64,000 bases of DNA from Blastococcus sp. CPCC 205250 (GCF_019799925.1 NZ_JABGCG010000002.1:186001-250000), one strand, 5' to 3'; counted from the first letter of the stretch, positions 29,840-38,216 are shown. Translations and numbers: made by a program. The notes: generated from the letters alone by a model not told the origin.

Positions 29840-30516
29840 GCGGCGTCCACGCGCCAGGCGGCGGCCGCGGCGACCAGGCGGTCGGCGAGGCCGGCCAGCA
29901 GCTCCGCGCCCTCCTCGGCGCCGGCCCCGGCCGGGTCGCCGAGCACGCCGTTCGGGCTCACCGTCTGCACGCCCTCGGCCCGCAGCCGGGGCAGCAGCTC
30001 GGCGATCGGGGTGGTGTTCCCGGCCTCGGCCCGCGACCCCAGCACCCACTCCGGTTCCACGTGCAACACCAGTGACGTCTCCGTCCGCCCGGCGTGGGCG
30101 TCCCCGCCGGGCACCGCGCAGGGCCACCAGGCGACGTCCCGGCCCTCCGAGCGCAGCAGCGCGCCCGCCGAGCGCAGCGCGTCCAGGTTCCCGCCGTTGC
30201 CGTTGACGAGCAGCACCCGCCGCGCCCAGCGGCAGGCCGACCGGCCGTACTCGACCAGCAGGCCGGTGAGCGCCTCGGTGCCCAGCGAGATCGTCCCGGG
30301 GAAGCCCTCGTGCTCGCCGCTGGCGCCGTAGGCCAGGGCCGGGGCGAGCAGCGCCGCCTCGATCCGGTCGACCGCCGCGTCGGCCACCGCGCCGGCGACG
30401 ACGGTGTCGGTCAGCAGCGGCAGGTGCGGGCCGTGCTGCTCGACCGCCCCGAGCGGCACCAGCAGCAGTGCCGAGTCGGGCAGGTCCGGCCAGGTCGCGG
30501 CCGCGAGAGAGCGCAC
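29818..30516 (-). CDS. mftE: Mycofactocin biosynthesis peptidase MftE (creatininase family)
   Basis: 232 residues of the creatininase fold. VPLGAVEQHGPHLPLLTD carries the metal-binding Glu and His; SGEHEGFPGTISLGTEAL and VNGNGGN follow, and GGDAHAGRTETSLVLHV supplies the last ligands. In mycofactocin maturation MftE removes the C-terminal Val-Tyr dipeptide of MftA after MftC modification to release AHDP. General creatinine hydrolases share the fold, but the length and nearby mftABC/F favour MftE. It is alone on its strand, with a GTG start; its 3' end overlaps a tandem hairpin repeat. Confidence 0.83.
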   Translation of the reverse strand: MRSLAAATWPDLPDSALLLVPLGAVEQHGPHLPLLTDTVVAGAVADAAVDRIEAALLAPALAYGASGEHEGFPGTISLGTEALTGLLVEYGRSACRWARRVLLVNGNGGNLDALRSAGALLRSEGRDVAWWPCAVPGGDAHAGRTETSLVLHVEPEWVLGSRAEAGNTTPIAELLPRLRAEGVQTVSPNGVLGDPAGAGAEEGAELLAGLADRLVAAAAAWRVDAATGRLRD

Positions 30517-30594
30517 CGGCCGACCTTAGTGAGAGCGGTCATCCCGCGAGCCGGGCGGGCCGGCCCGGGAGCAGGGGGGGGCCGGGGTCCCTCC

Positions 30595-31875
30595 TCAGTG
30601 GACGACGACGACGGCGTCCTCGTCGTCCGAGGGGTCGGGCAGCTCCCACGGCCGCACGACCACGAGCAGGACCACGAGGGCGAGCCCCAGCGCCAGGACG
30701 ACGACCACCCCCATGGCCAGGGCGTCGTTGCCGAGCACCCCGACCAGCGGGGCCACGGCGGCACCGACCACGAACTGCACCGCGCCCAGCATGGCCGCCG
30801 CGGTGCCGGCGGTGTCCCCGTGCCGGGCCAGGGCGAGGGCGGGCGCGTTGGGCAGCCCCAGCCCCGTGGCGAACAGCACGGCCCACATCGGGATCGCCAC
30901 GGCCCAGATGCTGCCGGTGTCCAGGAACGCCAGGGCGACGAGGACCGCCCCGGCGACCGCACCGCCGACGGTGGCCACCAGCAGCACCCGGGAGGCCGGC
31001 CACCGCCGCAGGAGGAGCGGGTTGAGCTGGGTGGCGGCGATGAGCCAGACGGCGCCCGCGCCGAAGAACAGGCCGAACTCCTGCTCGTCGAGGCCGAACT
31101 CGTCCTGGTACACGAAGGCGGCGCCCGAGACGTAGCTGAACAGCCCCGCGATGGTCAGGCCGGCCACCAGGACGAGCCCGACGAACACCCGGTCGCGGAA
31201 CAGCGCCCGGTAGCCGGCCGTCGTGCTGCGCACCCCGACGGCGACCCGGCGCTCCGGCGGCAGCGACTCCCGCACGACGAACCACCCGACGGCGAGCAGC
31301 AGCAGGCCGTACGCGGCGAGGACGAGGAAGACCCCGCGCCACGAGGTGTAGCGCAGCACCTCGCCACCGAGCGCCGGCGCCAGCACCGGGAAGGCGCCGA
31401 TGACGAGCATCAGCCGGGAGATCATCGTGGCGGCGGCGCGACCGGCGAACAGGTCGCTGATGACAGCGAGGGCCACGACCATGCCGGCCGCCGTCCCCAC
31501 CCCCTGGAGCAGGCGCAGCACCCCGAGGACGGCGACGTTCGGCGCCACAAGTACCAGCAGCGAGGCCACGACGTGCAGGGCCGTGCCGGCCAGCAGCGGG
31601 CCGCGGCGACCGATCGCGTCGGAGAGCGGGCCCAGCACGAGCTGTCCCAGCCCCATCCCGACCAGGGTGCCGGTCAGCGTCAGCTGCACGCCCGCGGAGG
31701 TGGTCATCAGGTCGTCGGCGACGGTGGGCAGCGCGGGTAGGTAGAGGTCGATGGTCAGCGGCCCCAGCGCGACGAACGCGCCCAGTGTGAGGGCGGTGCG
31801 GGCCATGCCGGGCGGCGCCGGGGTGGCCGTGGGGGCCACCGCGGCCGCGTTCGGCCGGTCGTGCGTCGTGGTCAC
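30595..31875 (-). CDS. MFS drug exporter, Bcr/CflA family
   Basis: 426 residues. Twelve-span DHA1 transporter with the Bcr/CflA signature: LGPLTIDLYLPALPTVADDL at helix 1, GQLVLGPLSDAIGRRGPL (motif A), and RLLQGVGTAAGMVVALAVISD. C-terminus is Asp/Glu/Val-rich (DDEDAVVVVH). The GTG at 31875 has GGAGCTC upstream and is preferred to longer extensions. It follows mftE codirectionally after a 78-bp gap but there is no evidence it belongs to mycofactocin metabolism. Confidence 0.84.
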   Translation of the reverse strand: MTTTHDRPNAAAVAPTATPAPPGMARTALTLGAFVALGPLTIDLYLPALPTVADDLMTTSAGVQLTLTGTLVGMGLGQLVLGPLSDAIGRRGPLLAGTALHVVASLLVLVAPNVAVLGVLRLLQGVGTAAGMVVALAVISDLFAGRAAATMISRLMLVIGAFPVLAPALGGEVLRYTSWRGVFLVLAAYGLLLLAVGWFVVRESLPPERRVAVGVRSTTAGYRALFRDRVFVGLVLVAGLTIAGLFSYVSGAAFVYQDEFGLDEQEFGLFFGAGAVWLIAATQLNPLLLRRWPASRVLLVATVGGAVAGAVLVALAFLDTGSIWAVAIPMWAVLFATGLGLPNAPALALARHGDTAGTAAAMLGAVQFVVGAAVAPLVGVLGNDALAMGVVVVLALGLALVVLLVVVRPWELPDPSDDEDAVVVVH

Positions 31876-32096
31876 GCGAGAGCTCCTGTGTCCGGGTTCG
31901 TCTCCCGGGTGCTGCGCTCCCGGCTCGTTGGGGGCCAAGGGGCCTGCTCGCCCCGGCATTCCCGGTCCCGGCGCGTCGCTGCGCGGATCTCGTATGCCTT
32001 TCGGTTGCCCGCCGTCTTCCTACCCGCCCGCGAGCCGAGTGTCACGCACCCGCCGGGCGGGCACCGCGGGTGCAGGACATCGACGGAAGGACACGC

Positions 32097-32576
32097 ATGA
32101 GCACCGAGGACACCCGCAAGGTCGCCGAGCTGATCAGGGGCGAGCGCTTCGGCTTCCTCACCACGACGACGCCCGCCGGGAAGCTCACCAGCCGCCCGAT
32201 GACGCTGCAGGAGGTGGAGTTCGACGGAGACCTCTGGTTCTTCGCCGAGCGCAGCGCCGAGTGGATCGACCACATCCGCGTCTCCCCGCAGGTGAACGTC
32301 GGGGTCGGCTCCGGGGGCACGTGGGTCTCGCTGACCGGCTCGGCCGTCGTCGTCGACGACGTGGCGAAGAAGAAGCAGCTCTGGAACAGCGGGGCCGAGG
32401 CCTGGCTGCCGCAGGGCCCGGAGGACCCGTCCGTCGTCCTGGTCAAGGTCGACGGCGACACGGCCGAGTACTGGGACACGCCGGGCGGCCGGCTGGCCAC
32501 CGCCTTCAGCTTCGTGAAGGCCAAGGCCACCGGTCAGCGGATCGAGTCGGGCGAGAACCAGGTCGTCGACCTGTGA
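32097..32576 (+). CDS. Pyridoxamine-phosphate-oxidase-fold general stress protein (GSP26-like)
   Basis: 159 residues. Split-barrel flavin-binding fold: VAELIRGERFGFLTTTTPAG, LTSRPMTLQEVEFDGDLWFF and ERSAEWIDHIRVSPQVNVGV match the GSP26/pyridoxamine 5'-phosphate-oxidase-related group; C-terminal WDTPGGRLATAFSFVKAKATG is typical. These bind FMN, FAD or F420 and are often stress-induced. GGAAGG six bases before the ATG fixes the start. It is divergent from the Bcr/CflA gene across a 221-bp region in which I see no further gene. Confidence 0.84.
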   Translation: MSTEDTRKVAELIRGERFGFLTTTTPAGKLTSRPMTLQEVEFDGDLWFFAERSAEWIDHIRVSPQVNVGVGSGGTWVSLTGSAVVVDDVAKKKQLWNSGAEAWLPQGPEDPSVVLVKVDGDTAEYWDTPGGRLATAFSFVKAKATGQRIESGENQVVDL

Positions 32577-32581
32577 GCGGC

Positions 32582-32610
32582 GCGGGCGGCGGGCTGGTCC
32601 CGCCGCCCGC
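32582..32610. terminator. Hairpin between convergent genes
   Basis: GCGGGCGGCGGG (32582-32593) pairs perfectly with CCCGCCGCCCGC (32599-32610) around a 5-nt loop, between the GSP26-like gene and the convergent short-chain dehydrogenase. No U tract, as usual in high-GC actinobacteria. Confidence 0.65.
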
Positions 32611-32612
32611 CG

Positions 32613-33443
32613 TCACTTCGCCGTGTAGCCGGCGTCGACGGGCAGCGTCACGCCGGTGATGTAGCGCGCCTCGTCGGAGACGAGGAACAGCACCGCGTTG
32701 CTGATGTCGCGCGGCTCGACCCACGGCACGGGGAGCGCGTTGGTCGACCGGAAGACCGGCTCGGCGCCCTCCCGGGTCGGGTTCGGGTCGTCGGGCATGA
32801 ACAGCCCCCACGTCTTCGGGTTCTGGATCATCAGCGTGTCCACGCCGGTGGGGTGGACGGAGTTGACCCGGATCGACTGTGCCGCGAACTCGGTGGCCAG
32901 CGTGCGCATGATGCCGACGACGCCGTGCTTGGCCGCCGTGTAGTGGATCGTGTTCGGCGTCCCCTTGAGGCCGGCGGTCGAGCTGGTGAGCACGATCGAC
33001 CCGCCCTGCTCCAGCAGGTGCGGCAGGGCCGCCCGGCAGGTGTTCCACACGCCGGTCAGGTTGATGTCGATCATCTCGCGCCAGGCGTCGTCGGTGAGGT
33101 CGAGCGCCGGCTGGATCTCGAAGACGCCCGCGTTGGCCAGGACGATGTCCAGCCGCCCGAGCTGCGCGACGCCGTCGGCCACGGCCGCCTCGAGGGCCGC
33201 CCGGTCCCGGACGTCGGCCCTGGTCGCGACGATCCGCCGGTCCAGCGCCTCCACCTGGCGCACCGTCTCGGCGAGGTCCTCCTCCGTCGCCGGCGGGTAC
33301 ATCCCGATCGACGGCACCGGCCCGCACAGGTCGACGGCGATGACGTCGGCACCCTCCTCGGCCAGGCGGAGCGCGTGGCTGCGCCCCTGGCCCCGCGCCG
33401 CCCCGGTGATGAAGGCGACCTTGCCCGCGACGCGCCCCGCCAT
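32613..33443 (-). CDS. Mycofactocin-coupled short-chain dehydrogenase/reductase, paralogue 1
   Basis: 276 residues, SDR fold. Cofactor loop [19 protein letters not shown], catalytic Ser in [10 protein letters not shown] and YTAAK (Tyr, Lys). The insertion with [20 protein letters not shown] after the second strand is the signature of mycofactocin-coupled SDRs, which hold NAD non-exchangeably and need mycofactocin as electron acceptor. Likely oxidises a secondary alcohol. It follows paralogue 2 by 11 bp in one operon; GGGGGAG precedes the ATG. No mftC-proximal promoter separates the two. Confidence 0.88.
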   Translation of the reverse strand: MAGRVAGKVAFITGAARGQGRSHALRLAEEGADVIAVDLCGPVPSIGMYPPATEEDLAETVRQVEALDRRIVATRADVRDRAALEAAVADGVAQLGRLDIVLANAGVFEIQPALDLTDDAWREMIDINLTGVWNTCRAALPHLLEQGGSIVLTSSTAGLKGTPNTIHYTAAKHGVVGIMRTLATEFAAQSIRVNSVHPTGVDTLMIQNPKTWGLFMPDDPNPTREGAEPVFRSTNALPVPWVEPRDISNAVLFLVSDEARYITGVTLPVDAGYTAK

Positions 33444-33454
33444 GACGTCTCCCC

Positions 33455-34270
33455 CTACTTCGCCGTGAAGCCGGCGTCGACCGGCAGCGTCACGCCCGTG
33501 ACGTACCGCGCGTCGTCACTGACCAGCCAGACGATCGCATTGCTGATGTCGACGGCCTCGAGCATCTCCACGGGCAGGAGGTTGCTCATGGCCCCGGCGA
33601 TGGTCGGGTCCTCCTCCAGCCACTTCTGCATGAAGTCGTTGACGACCATCGGGGTGTTCACGCCGGTCGGGTGCACGGTGTTCACGCGGATGCGGTGCTG
33701 CGCGAGCGTGTTGGCGAACGTGCGCATGAGGCCGACGACGCCGTGCTTGGCCGCGGTGTAGCCCTGGCCGCCGGGCGAGTCGCCGCCGATGCCCTTGAGG
33801 CCGGCGGTGGAGCTGGTGATGACGATCGCGCCGCCGTCGCCCTGGTCGATCATGACCGGGGTCGCCGCGCGCACGGTGTTCCAGACGCCGGTGAGGTTGA
33901 CGTCGACGACGTCGGCGAACTCCTGGGCGGCGTTCTGCTCGCCGCCCATGGGGGCGATGCCGGCGTTGGCCAGCACGATGTCCAGCCGCCCCAGCTGCGC
34001 GACGCCGTCGGCGACCGCGCGCTCGAGCGCCGCGGCGTCCCGGACGTCGGCCCGGCTGGCGACGATCCGCCGGTCGAGCGCCTCGACCTGCCGGACCGTC
34101 TCCTCGAGGTCCTCGGGCGTGGCCATCGGGTAGGGGACGGTCGCGATCTGCTCGCAGACGTCGACGGCGATGACGTCGACGCCCTCCTGCGCTAGCCGGA
34201 CCGCGTGGCTGCGGCCCTGCCCGCGCGCCGCCCCGGTGATGAACGCGACCTTGCCCTCGAGCTTGCCCAT
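33455..34270 (-). CDS. Mycofactocin-coupled short-chain dehydrogenase/reductase, paralogue 2
   Basis: 271 residues, closely related to the gene just downstream: [19 protein letters not shown], the same [20 protein letters not shown] insertion, [11 protein letters not shown] and GYTAAKHG. The C-terminal [19 protein letters not shown] ending is shared (here [16 protein letters not shown]), so the pair arose by tandem duplication. First gene of the operon; ATG 34270 preferred (GGAG upstream) over an in-frame extension through the promoter. A palindromic region at 34283-34312 lies immediately upstream. Confidence 0.88.
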   Translation of the reverse strand: MGKLEGKVAFITGAARGQGRSHAVRLAQEGVDVIAVDVCEQIATVPYPMATPEDLEETVRQVEALDRRIVASRADVRDAAALERAVADGVAQLGRLDIVLANAGIAPMGGEQNAAQEFADVVDVNLTGVWNTVRAATPVMIDQGDGGAIVITSSTAGLKGIGGDSPGGQGYTAAKHGVVGLMRTFANTLAQHRIRVNTVHPTGVNTPMVVNDFMQKWLEEDPTIAGAMSNLLPVEMLEAVDISNAIVWLVSDDARYVTGVTLPVDAGFTAK

Positions 34271-34282
34271 GGCACCCGCTCC

Positions 34283-34312
34283 GTTGCAGTCGGCAACCGT
34301 GATCCGGGTCAC
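34283..34312. promoter_or_regulatory. Two palindromes upstream of the SDR pair
   Basis: GTTGC-5 nt-GCAAC (34283-34297) is followed by GTGATCCGGGTCAC (34299-34312, 6 of 7 pairs). The string CGGCAACCG plus GGGTCAC also occurs next to the mftA operator (36295-36308), so a shared regulator is possible. Confidence 0.4.
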
Positions 34313-34429
34313 ACGTTAGGGCCGGTCCGTCCGGACGGCAACGCCCCTCTCCCAGCGGGCGCCCAGCCGCCGTCGAGGCGCTGACCAGGGCCGGCGGGCA
34401 GCGTGGGGCACGCACTCAGGAGGTGCCCC

Positions 34430-34540
34430 ATGCTGCTCGTCGCCGTGCTCCTCGCACTGCTGGTCACCATGACCCTGGCCGACCTCGCCCCCGGTCTGCT
34501 GCCGGAGGACGAGATCGGCCGGGTGGTGCAGCTGCCCTGA
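34430..34540 (+). CDS. Small hydrophobic peptide, 36 residues, undescribed
   Basis: An unannotated-size reading frame with a near-ideal AGGAGG starting ten bases before the ATG. It encodes MLLVAVLLALLVTMTLADLA, a strongly hydrophobic helix of about 18 residues, then PGLLPEDEIGRVVQLP, a polar tail. The layout suits a single-span membrane microprotein. It lies between the SDR pair and mftC, convergent with mftC, whose stop is 8 bp away. There is no family I recognise. Support comes from the ribosome-binding site and the composition; expression is unproven. Confidence 0.5.
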   Translation: MLLVAVLLALLVTMTLADLAPGLLPEDEIGRVVQLP

Positions 34541-34547
34541 CCGGGCT

Positions 34548-35786
34548 CTACTGCATGCCCGCCAGCGGCGACTCGTCGCACATCTTCGCCGGGATCGACG
34601 GGATGCCCAGGAGGGTCGGCTGGCCGCGGACCGGGCCGGTGTGCGAGTGGTCGATGTGCGACTTGGGCGCGGTCCGGTCGGCGTCGCGGGCGGCCAGCGC
34701 CGTCTCGCCGTAGCCCTGCACGCACTCGGGGTCCGGGCCGTCCAGCGGCAGGCCGGTGAAGAACTTCGCGGCCATGCACCCGCCGCGGCACGCGTCGAAG
34801 TGGGCGCACTTGGTGCACGCGCCCCCGGTCTGCGGCGAGCGCAGCTCCTGGAACAGGTCCGAGCCCTGCCAGACCCGCTGGAACCCGCCCTCGTCGCGGA
34901 CGTTGCCGGCGAGGAAGTCCTCGTGGATGGCGAACGGGCAGGCGTAGACGTCGCCGACCGGGTCGATCAGGCAGACCACGCGCCCGGCGCCGCACAGGTT
35001 CAGCCCCGGCAGGGCCTCCCCGTACGCGGAGAGGTGGAAGAACGAGTCGCCGGTGAGCACGTTGTCGCCGTTGGCCAGCAGCCAGTGGTAGAGCTCGCGC
35101 TGCTGGGCCTGGGTGGGGTGCAGCTGGTCCCACACGTCGGCGCCGCGGCCCGAGGGCCGGAACCGGGTGATCCGCAGCTGCGCGCCGAAGGAGTCGGTGA
35201 GCGCCTTGAACTGGTCGAGCTGCCCGACGTTCTCGCGGGTGACGACGACCGAGACCTTGAAGTCCTTCATGCCGGCCTCGGCCAGGTTCTCCAGGGCCCG
35301 GGTCGCGGTGGCGAAGGAGCCGGTGCCGCGGACGCGGTCGTTGACCTCGGCGGTCGCGCCGTCCAGGGAGAGCTGCACGTCGACGTAGTCGGTCGCCGCC
35401 AGCTGCGCGGCCCGCTTCCGGTCGAGCTTGATGCCGTTCGTGGAGAACTTGACGCCGACCTGGTGGTCGATGGCGTAGTCGAGCAGGTGCCAGAAGTCCG
35501 GCCGGACGGTGGGCTCGCCGCCGCCGACGTTGACGTAGAAGACCTGCATCCGCTGCAGCTCGTCGATGACCCGCTCGGCCTCGGCGGTCGACAGCTCACG
35601 CGGGTCGCGCCGGCCGGAGGACGACAGGCAGTGCACGCACGCCAGGTTGCAGGCGTAGGTGAGCTCCCAGGTCAGGCAGATCGGGGCGTCCAGGCCGTAC
35701 TCGAACTGGTCGATCAGCCGGCCGCCGACGGGGCGGTCGGGGCGGGCGGCCGGCGCGGCGGGCCGGGAGGGGAGGACGGCGGTCAT
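34548..35786 (-). CDS. mftC: Mycofactocin radical SAM maturase MftC
   Basis: 412 residues. The radical SAM cluster motif is CNLACVHC (Cys46, Cys50, Cys53). The C-terminal SPASM region holds further cysteines in CGAGRVVCLIDPVGDVYACP, then CTKCAHFDACRGGC, for auxiliary Fe-S clusters. MftC decarboxylates the C-terminal Tyr of MftA and then forms a Val-Tyr-derived crosslink, using peptide presented by MftB. The ATG overlaps the mftB stop (ATGA), giving an mftA-mftB-mftC operon. mftD, the usual next gene, is absent: the following gene is a small convergent ORF. Confidence 0.93.
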   Translation of the reverse strand: MTAVLPSRPAAPAARPDRPVGGRLIDQFEYGLDAPICLTWELTYACNLACVHCLSSSGRRDPRELSTAEAERVIDELQRMQVFYVNVGGGEPTVRPDFWHLLDYAIDHQVGVKFSTNGIKLDRKRAAQLAATDYVDVQLSLDGATAEVNDRVRGTGSFATATRALENLAEAGMKDFKVSVVVTRENVGQLDQFKALTDSFGAQLRITRFRPSGRGADVWDQLHPTQAQQRELYHWLLANGDNVLTGDSFFHLSAYGEALPGLNLCGAGRVVCLIDPVGDVYACPFAIHEDFLAGNVRDEGGFQRVWQGSDLFQELRSPQTGGACTKCAHFDACRGGCMAAKFFTGLPLDGPDPECVQGYGETALAARDADRTAPKSHIDHSHTGPVRGQPTLLGIPSIPAKMCDESPLAGMQ

Positions 35787-36106
35787 GCGGGCAGCTCCCT
35801 GCGTTCGATCATCTGCGAGCGGGCGAGGTCGGCGAGCGCCTTCACGTAGGCGCCGCGCTGGGCCTCGGGCACCGCGCAGGCGGTGAGCGTGGCGTGCACG
35901 CTCTCGTGCTGCTCGAGCGCCTCGACGACGCGGACCAGCAGCTTGGACTTCAGGAACGACAGCTTGCGGTTCCCGAAGTGGTAGACCAGCGCCCCGAAGG
36001 GCTCGGGGCGCATCGCCACCGACCGGGCCCGCTGCCAGGGCAGGTCCGGGTCGAAGACGACCGCGGGCGGGTCCTGGTCCACGGCAGCGGGCTCGGTGGT
36101 GGTCAC
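35783..36106 (-). CDS. mftB: Mycofactocin RiPP recognition protein MftB
   Basis: 107 residues. PqqD-like RRE fold: RPEPFGALVYHFGNRKLSFL is the mycofactocin-type block, followed by LVRVVEALEQHESVHATL and a helical C-terminus (AYVKALADLARSQMIERREL). MftB binds the MftA leader and delivers it to MftC. GTG start 8 bp after the mftA stop; stop overlaps mftC. Confidence 0.9.
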   Translation of the reverse strand: MTTTEPAAVDQDPPAVVFDPDLPWQRARSVAMRPEPFGALVYHFGNRKLSFLKSKLLVRVVEALEQHESVHATLTACAVPEAQRGAYVKALADLARSQMIERRELPA

Positions 36107-36114
36107 GTCCGGAC

Positions 36115-36234
36115 TCAGTAGACGCCGCACATCCCGTCGATGGAGACCTCCTCGACGAGGGTCTCCTCGACCAGGGCCTCCTCGGCGACAGCGGGGGTCT
36201 CGTTCTCGGTGCTGACGGTGGCCTGCTCGGGCAT
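36115..36234 (-). CDS. mftA: Mycofactocin precursor peptide MftA
   Basis: 39 residues. Acidic leader (EEALVEETLVEEV) ending in the invariant core IDGMCGVY, whose last Val-Tyr becomes mycofactocin. GAGGAGG lies 5-6 bases before the ATG. The gene is too short for most gene callers but the core motif and the position directly before mftB make it certain. Its promoter, with a palindrome between -35 and -10, is described at 36271-36300. Release of the modified dipeptide needs MftE (29.8 kb), and the glycosylation step uses MftF (26.7 kb). Confidence 0.95.
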   Translation of the reverse strand: MPEQATVSTENETPAVAEEALVEETLVEEVSIDGMCGVY

Positions 36235-36270
36235 GACGCCTCCTCGGGATGGTGACCTGGGTCGCTGCGA

Positions 36271-36300
36271 ACGCTAGTGACACCGGGTGCCACTCGGCAA
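36271..36300 (-). promoter_or_regulatory. mftA promoter with candidate MftR operator
   Basis: On the minus strand, TTGCCG (36300-36295) and TAGCGT (36276-36271) form a -35/-10 pair with an 18-bp spacer. The spacer together with its edge is AGTGACACCGGGTGCCACT (plus strand 36276-36294), a 19-bp palindrome with 8 of 9 pairs. A TetR dimer bound there would cover the promoter. It lies 42 bp from mftA and 67 bp from mftR, so it can control both. Confidence 0.6.
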
Positions 36301-36360
36301 CCGGGTCACGGAGGAGTGGCGGCGGTTCCCGTGCTGGACCGGCCGGTCCAGGATGGAGGG

Positions 36361-36966
36361 GTGACCGCCGCTCCCACCGACCTGCGCGCCGACACGCGCG
36401 CGCGGCTGGAGCGGGTGGCCCTGGACCTGTTCGCCGCCCAGGGGTTCGAGCGGGTCACCGCCGACGAGATCGCCGAGGCCGCCGGCATCAGCCGGCGCAC
36501 GTTCTTCCGCTGGTTCCCCACCAAGGCCGACGTGGTGTGGGGCGACTTCGCCGGGCACGTCGGCCGGCTGGAGGCCCGGCTGGCCGCGACCGCTCCCGAG
36601 CAGCCGGTGCTGGCCTCGATCTGCGCGGCCTACCTCGAGGTCAACGACTACCCGCCGGACCAGCTGCCCGTGCTGCGCCAGCGGATGCGGCTCATCCTCG
36701 GCGAGCCGGCGCTGCTGGCGCACTCCCAGCTGCGCTACGCCGAGGTCGACCGGGTGGTCGCCGCGCACGTGGCCCGCCGCACGGGGGTCGCCCCGTCCGC
36801 ATTGGTGCCCCGGCTCGTCGCCACGAGCACCCGGGCCGCCGCCACCACGGCCTTCGAGGTGTGGCTGGCCGGGGGGACGCCGCTGGCCTCCGGCCTGCGC
36901 CGCGCCTTCGACGAGCTGGCGGCCGGCTTCCCCGCGCTGCTCGACCCCGGCCCGGCGAGCACCTAG
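36361..36966 (+). CDS. mftR: Mycofactocin-associated TetR-family regulator MftR
   Basis: 201 residues. TetR helix-turn-helix near the N-terminus: FERVTADEIAEAAGISRRTF followed by FRWFPTKADVVWGDF. Characterised mycobacterial MftR represses the mft genes and is released by long-chain acyl-CoA. It is divergent from mftA across 126 bp. The GTG at 36361 follows GGAGGG closely; a longer in-frame start at 36277 would overlap the palindromic operator and is unlikely. Its stop codon overlaps that of the convergent cysteine-desulfurase-like gene in CTAG (36963-36966). Confidence 0.9.
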   Translation: MTAAPTDLRADTRARLERVALDLFAAQGFERVTADEIAEAAGISRRTFFRWFPTKADVVWGDFAGHVGRLEARLAATAPEQPVLASICAAYLEVNDYPPDQLPVLRQRMRLILGEPALLAHSQLRYAEVDRVVAAHVARRTGVAPSALVPRLVATSTRAAATTAFEVWLAGGTPLASGLRRAFDELAAGFPALLDPGPAST

Positions 36967-38165
36967 GCCGGGAGCAGCTCGGCCAGGCCGGCGAGCAGCC
37001 GGTCGACGTCCTCGTCGCTGGTGTAGGGCGCCAGCCCGATCCGCAGCCCCCCGGTGTCGCCCAGGCCGAGCCGGCGGGACGGCTCGATCGCGTAGAAGGA
37101 GCCGGCCGGGGCGTTGACGTCCCGCTCGGCCAGGCCCCGGGAGAGCTCGGCAGCCGGGCGGCCCTCGGCGGTGAGCAGCAGCGTCGGCGTGCGGTGCCGG
37201 GCCCGCGACCACAGCGTGACCCCGGGCAGCTGCGCGAGGGCCTCCTCCAGGCGCACCCGCAGCCGGTCCTCGTGCTCCTCGACGGCGGCGAGGCCGCGCA
37301 CGAGCCGGGTGCGCCGGTCGCCGTCGGTCCCGCCGAGCGCGGCCAGGAAGTCGATCGCCGCCGTCGTCCCGGCGAGCAGCTCGTAGGGCAGCGTGCCGAG
37401 CTCGAACCGCTCCGGGACGGCGTCGGTGGAGGGCAGCAGCTTGTCCGGGTGCAGCGTCTCCAGCAGCGCGGGCGCGGCGACCAGGCAGCCCAGGTGCGGC
37501 CCGAGGAACTTGTACGGGGAGCAGGCGTAGACGTCGGCCCCGAGCGCGGCGACGTCGACCGGCGCGTGCGCGGTGAGGTGCACCCCGTCGACGGCGACCA
37601 GGGCGCCCGCGTCGTGCGCCAGCGCAGCGATCGCCGGGACGTCGGGCCGGGTGCCGATGAGGTTGGAGGCGCCCGTCACCGCGACCACCCGCGTGCGGTC
37701 GCCGAGCACCGCCGCGACGGCAGCGGGCTCGAGCTCACCGGTCGCCGGGTCGAGGTCGGCCCAGCGGACCGTCGCCCCGCGGGCCTGCGCGGCCTGCACC
37801 CACGGCCGCACGTTGGCGTCGTGGTCCAGCCGGGTCACCACCACCTCGTCGCCGGGACCCCAGCCGGCGGCCAGCGTGCGGGACAGGTCGTAGGTCAGCT
37901 GGGTCATGCTGCGCCCGAAGACGACGCCACCCGGGTCCCCGCCGACGAGGTCGGCGACGGCCGCCCGGGCGGCCAGCACCACCGCGTCGGCGTTGCGCTC
38001 CGCCGCCGTCAGCCGGCCGCGGTTGGCGATCGGGCTGGTCAGGGTCGCGGCGACCGCGGCGGCCACCTGCTCGGGCACCTGGGAGCCACCGGGGCCGTCG
38101 AAGTGCGCGGCGCCGGCCCGCAGGGCAGGGAACGAGGACCGGACGGCGTCGACGTCGTAGCTCAC
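36963..38165 (-). CDS. Cysteine-desulfurase-like class V aminotransferase
   Basis: 400 residues, PLP-dependent. FGRSMTQLTYDLSRTLAAGW, TRLDHDANVRPWVQAAQARG, VDGVHLTAHAPVDVAALGAD and CSPYKFLGPHLGCL (PLP Lys in YKF) match the cysteine desulfurase-like family related to SufS. Members are not always desulfurases; some act as Cys or selenocysteine lyases or isopenicillin-epimerase-like enzymes. GTG start at 38165. Its 3' end overlaps mftR; I see no functional link. Confidence 0.8.
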   Translation of the reverse strand: MSYDVDAVRSSFPALRAGAAHFDGPGGSQVPEQVAAAVAATLTSPIANRGRLTAAERNADAVVLAARAAVADLVGGDPGGVVFGRSMTQLTYDLSRTLAAGWGPGDEVVVTRLDHDANVRPWVQAAQARGATVRWADLDPATGELEPAAVAAVLGDRTRVVAVTGASNLIGTRPDVPAIAALAHDAGALVAVDGVHLTAHAPVDVAALGADVYACSPYKFLGPHLGCLVAAPALLETLHPDKLLPSTDAVPERFELGTLPYELLAGTTAAIDFLAALGGTDGDRRTRLVRGLAAVEEHEDRLRVRLEEALAQLPGVTLWSRARHRTPTLLLTAEGRPAAELSRGLAERDVNAPAGSFYAIEPSRRLGLGDTGGLRIGLAPYTSDEDVDRLLAGLAELLPA

Positions 38166-38216
38166 CCGGCGAGCATGCCGGTGCCGGGCCGCCGGGGCCT
38201 TGCGAGGATGCGGCGC

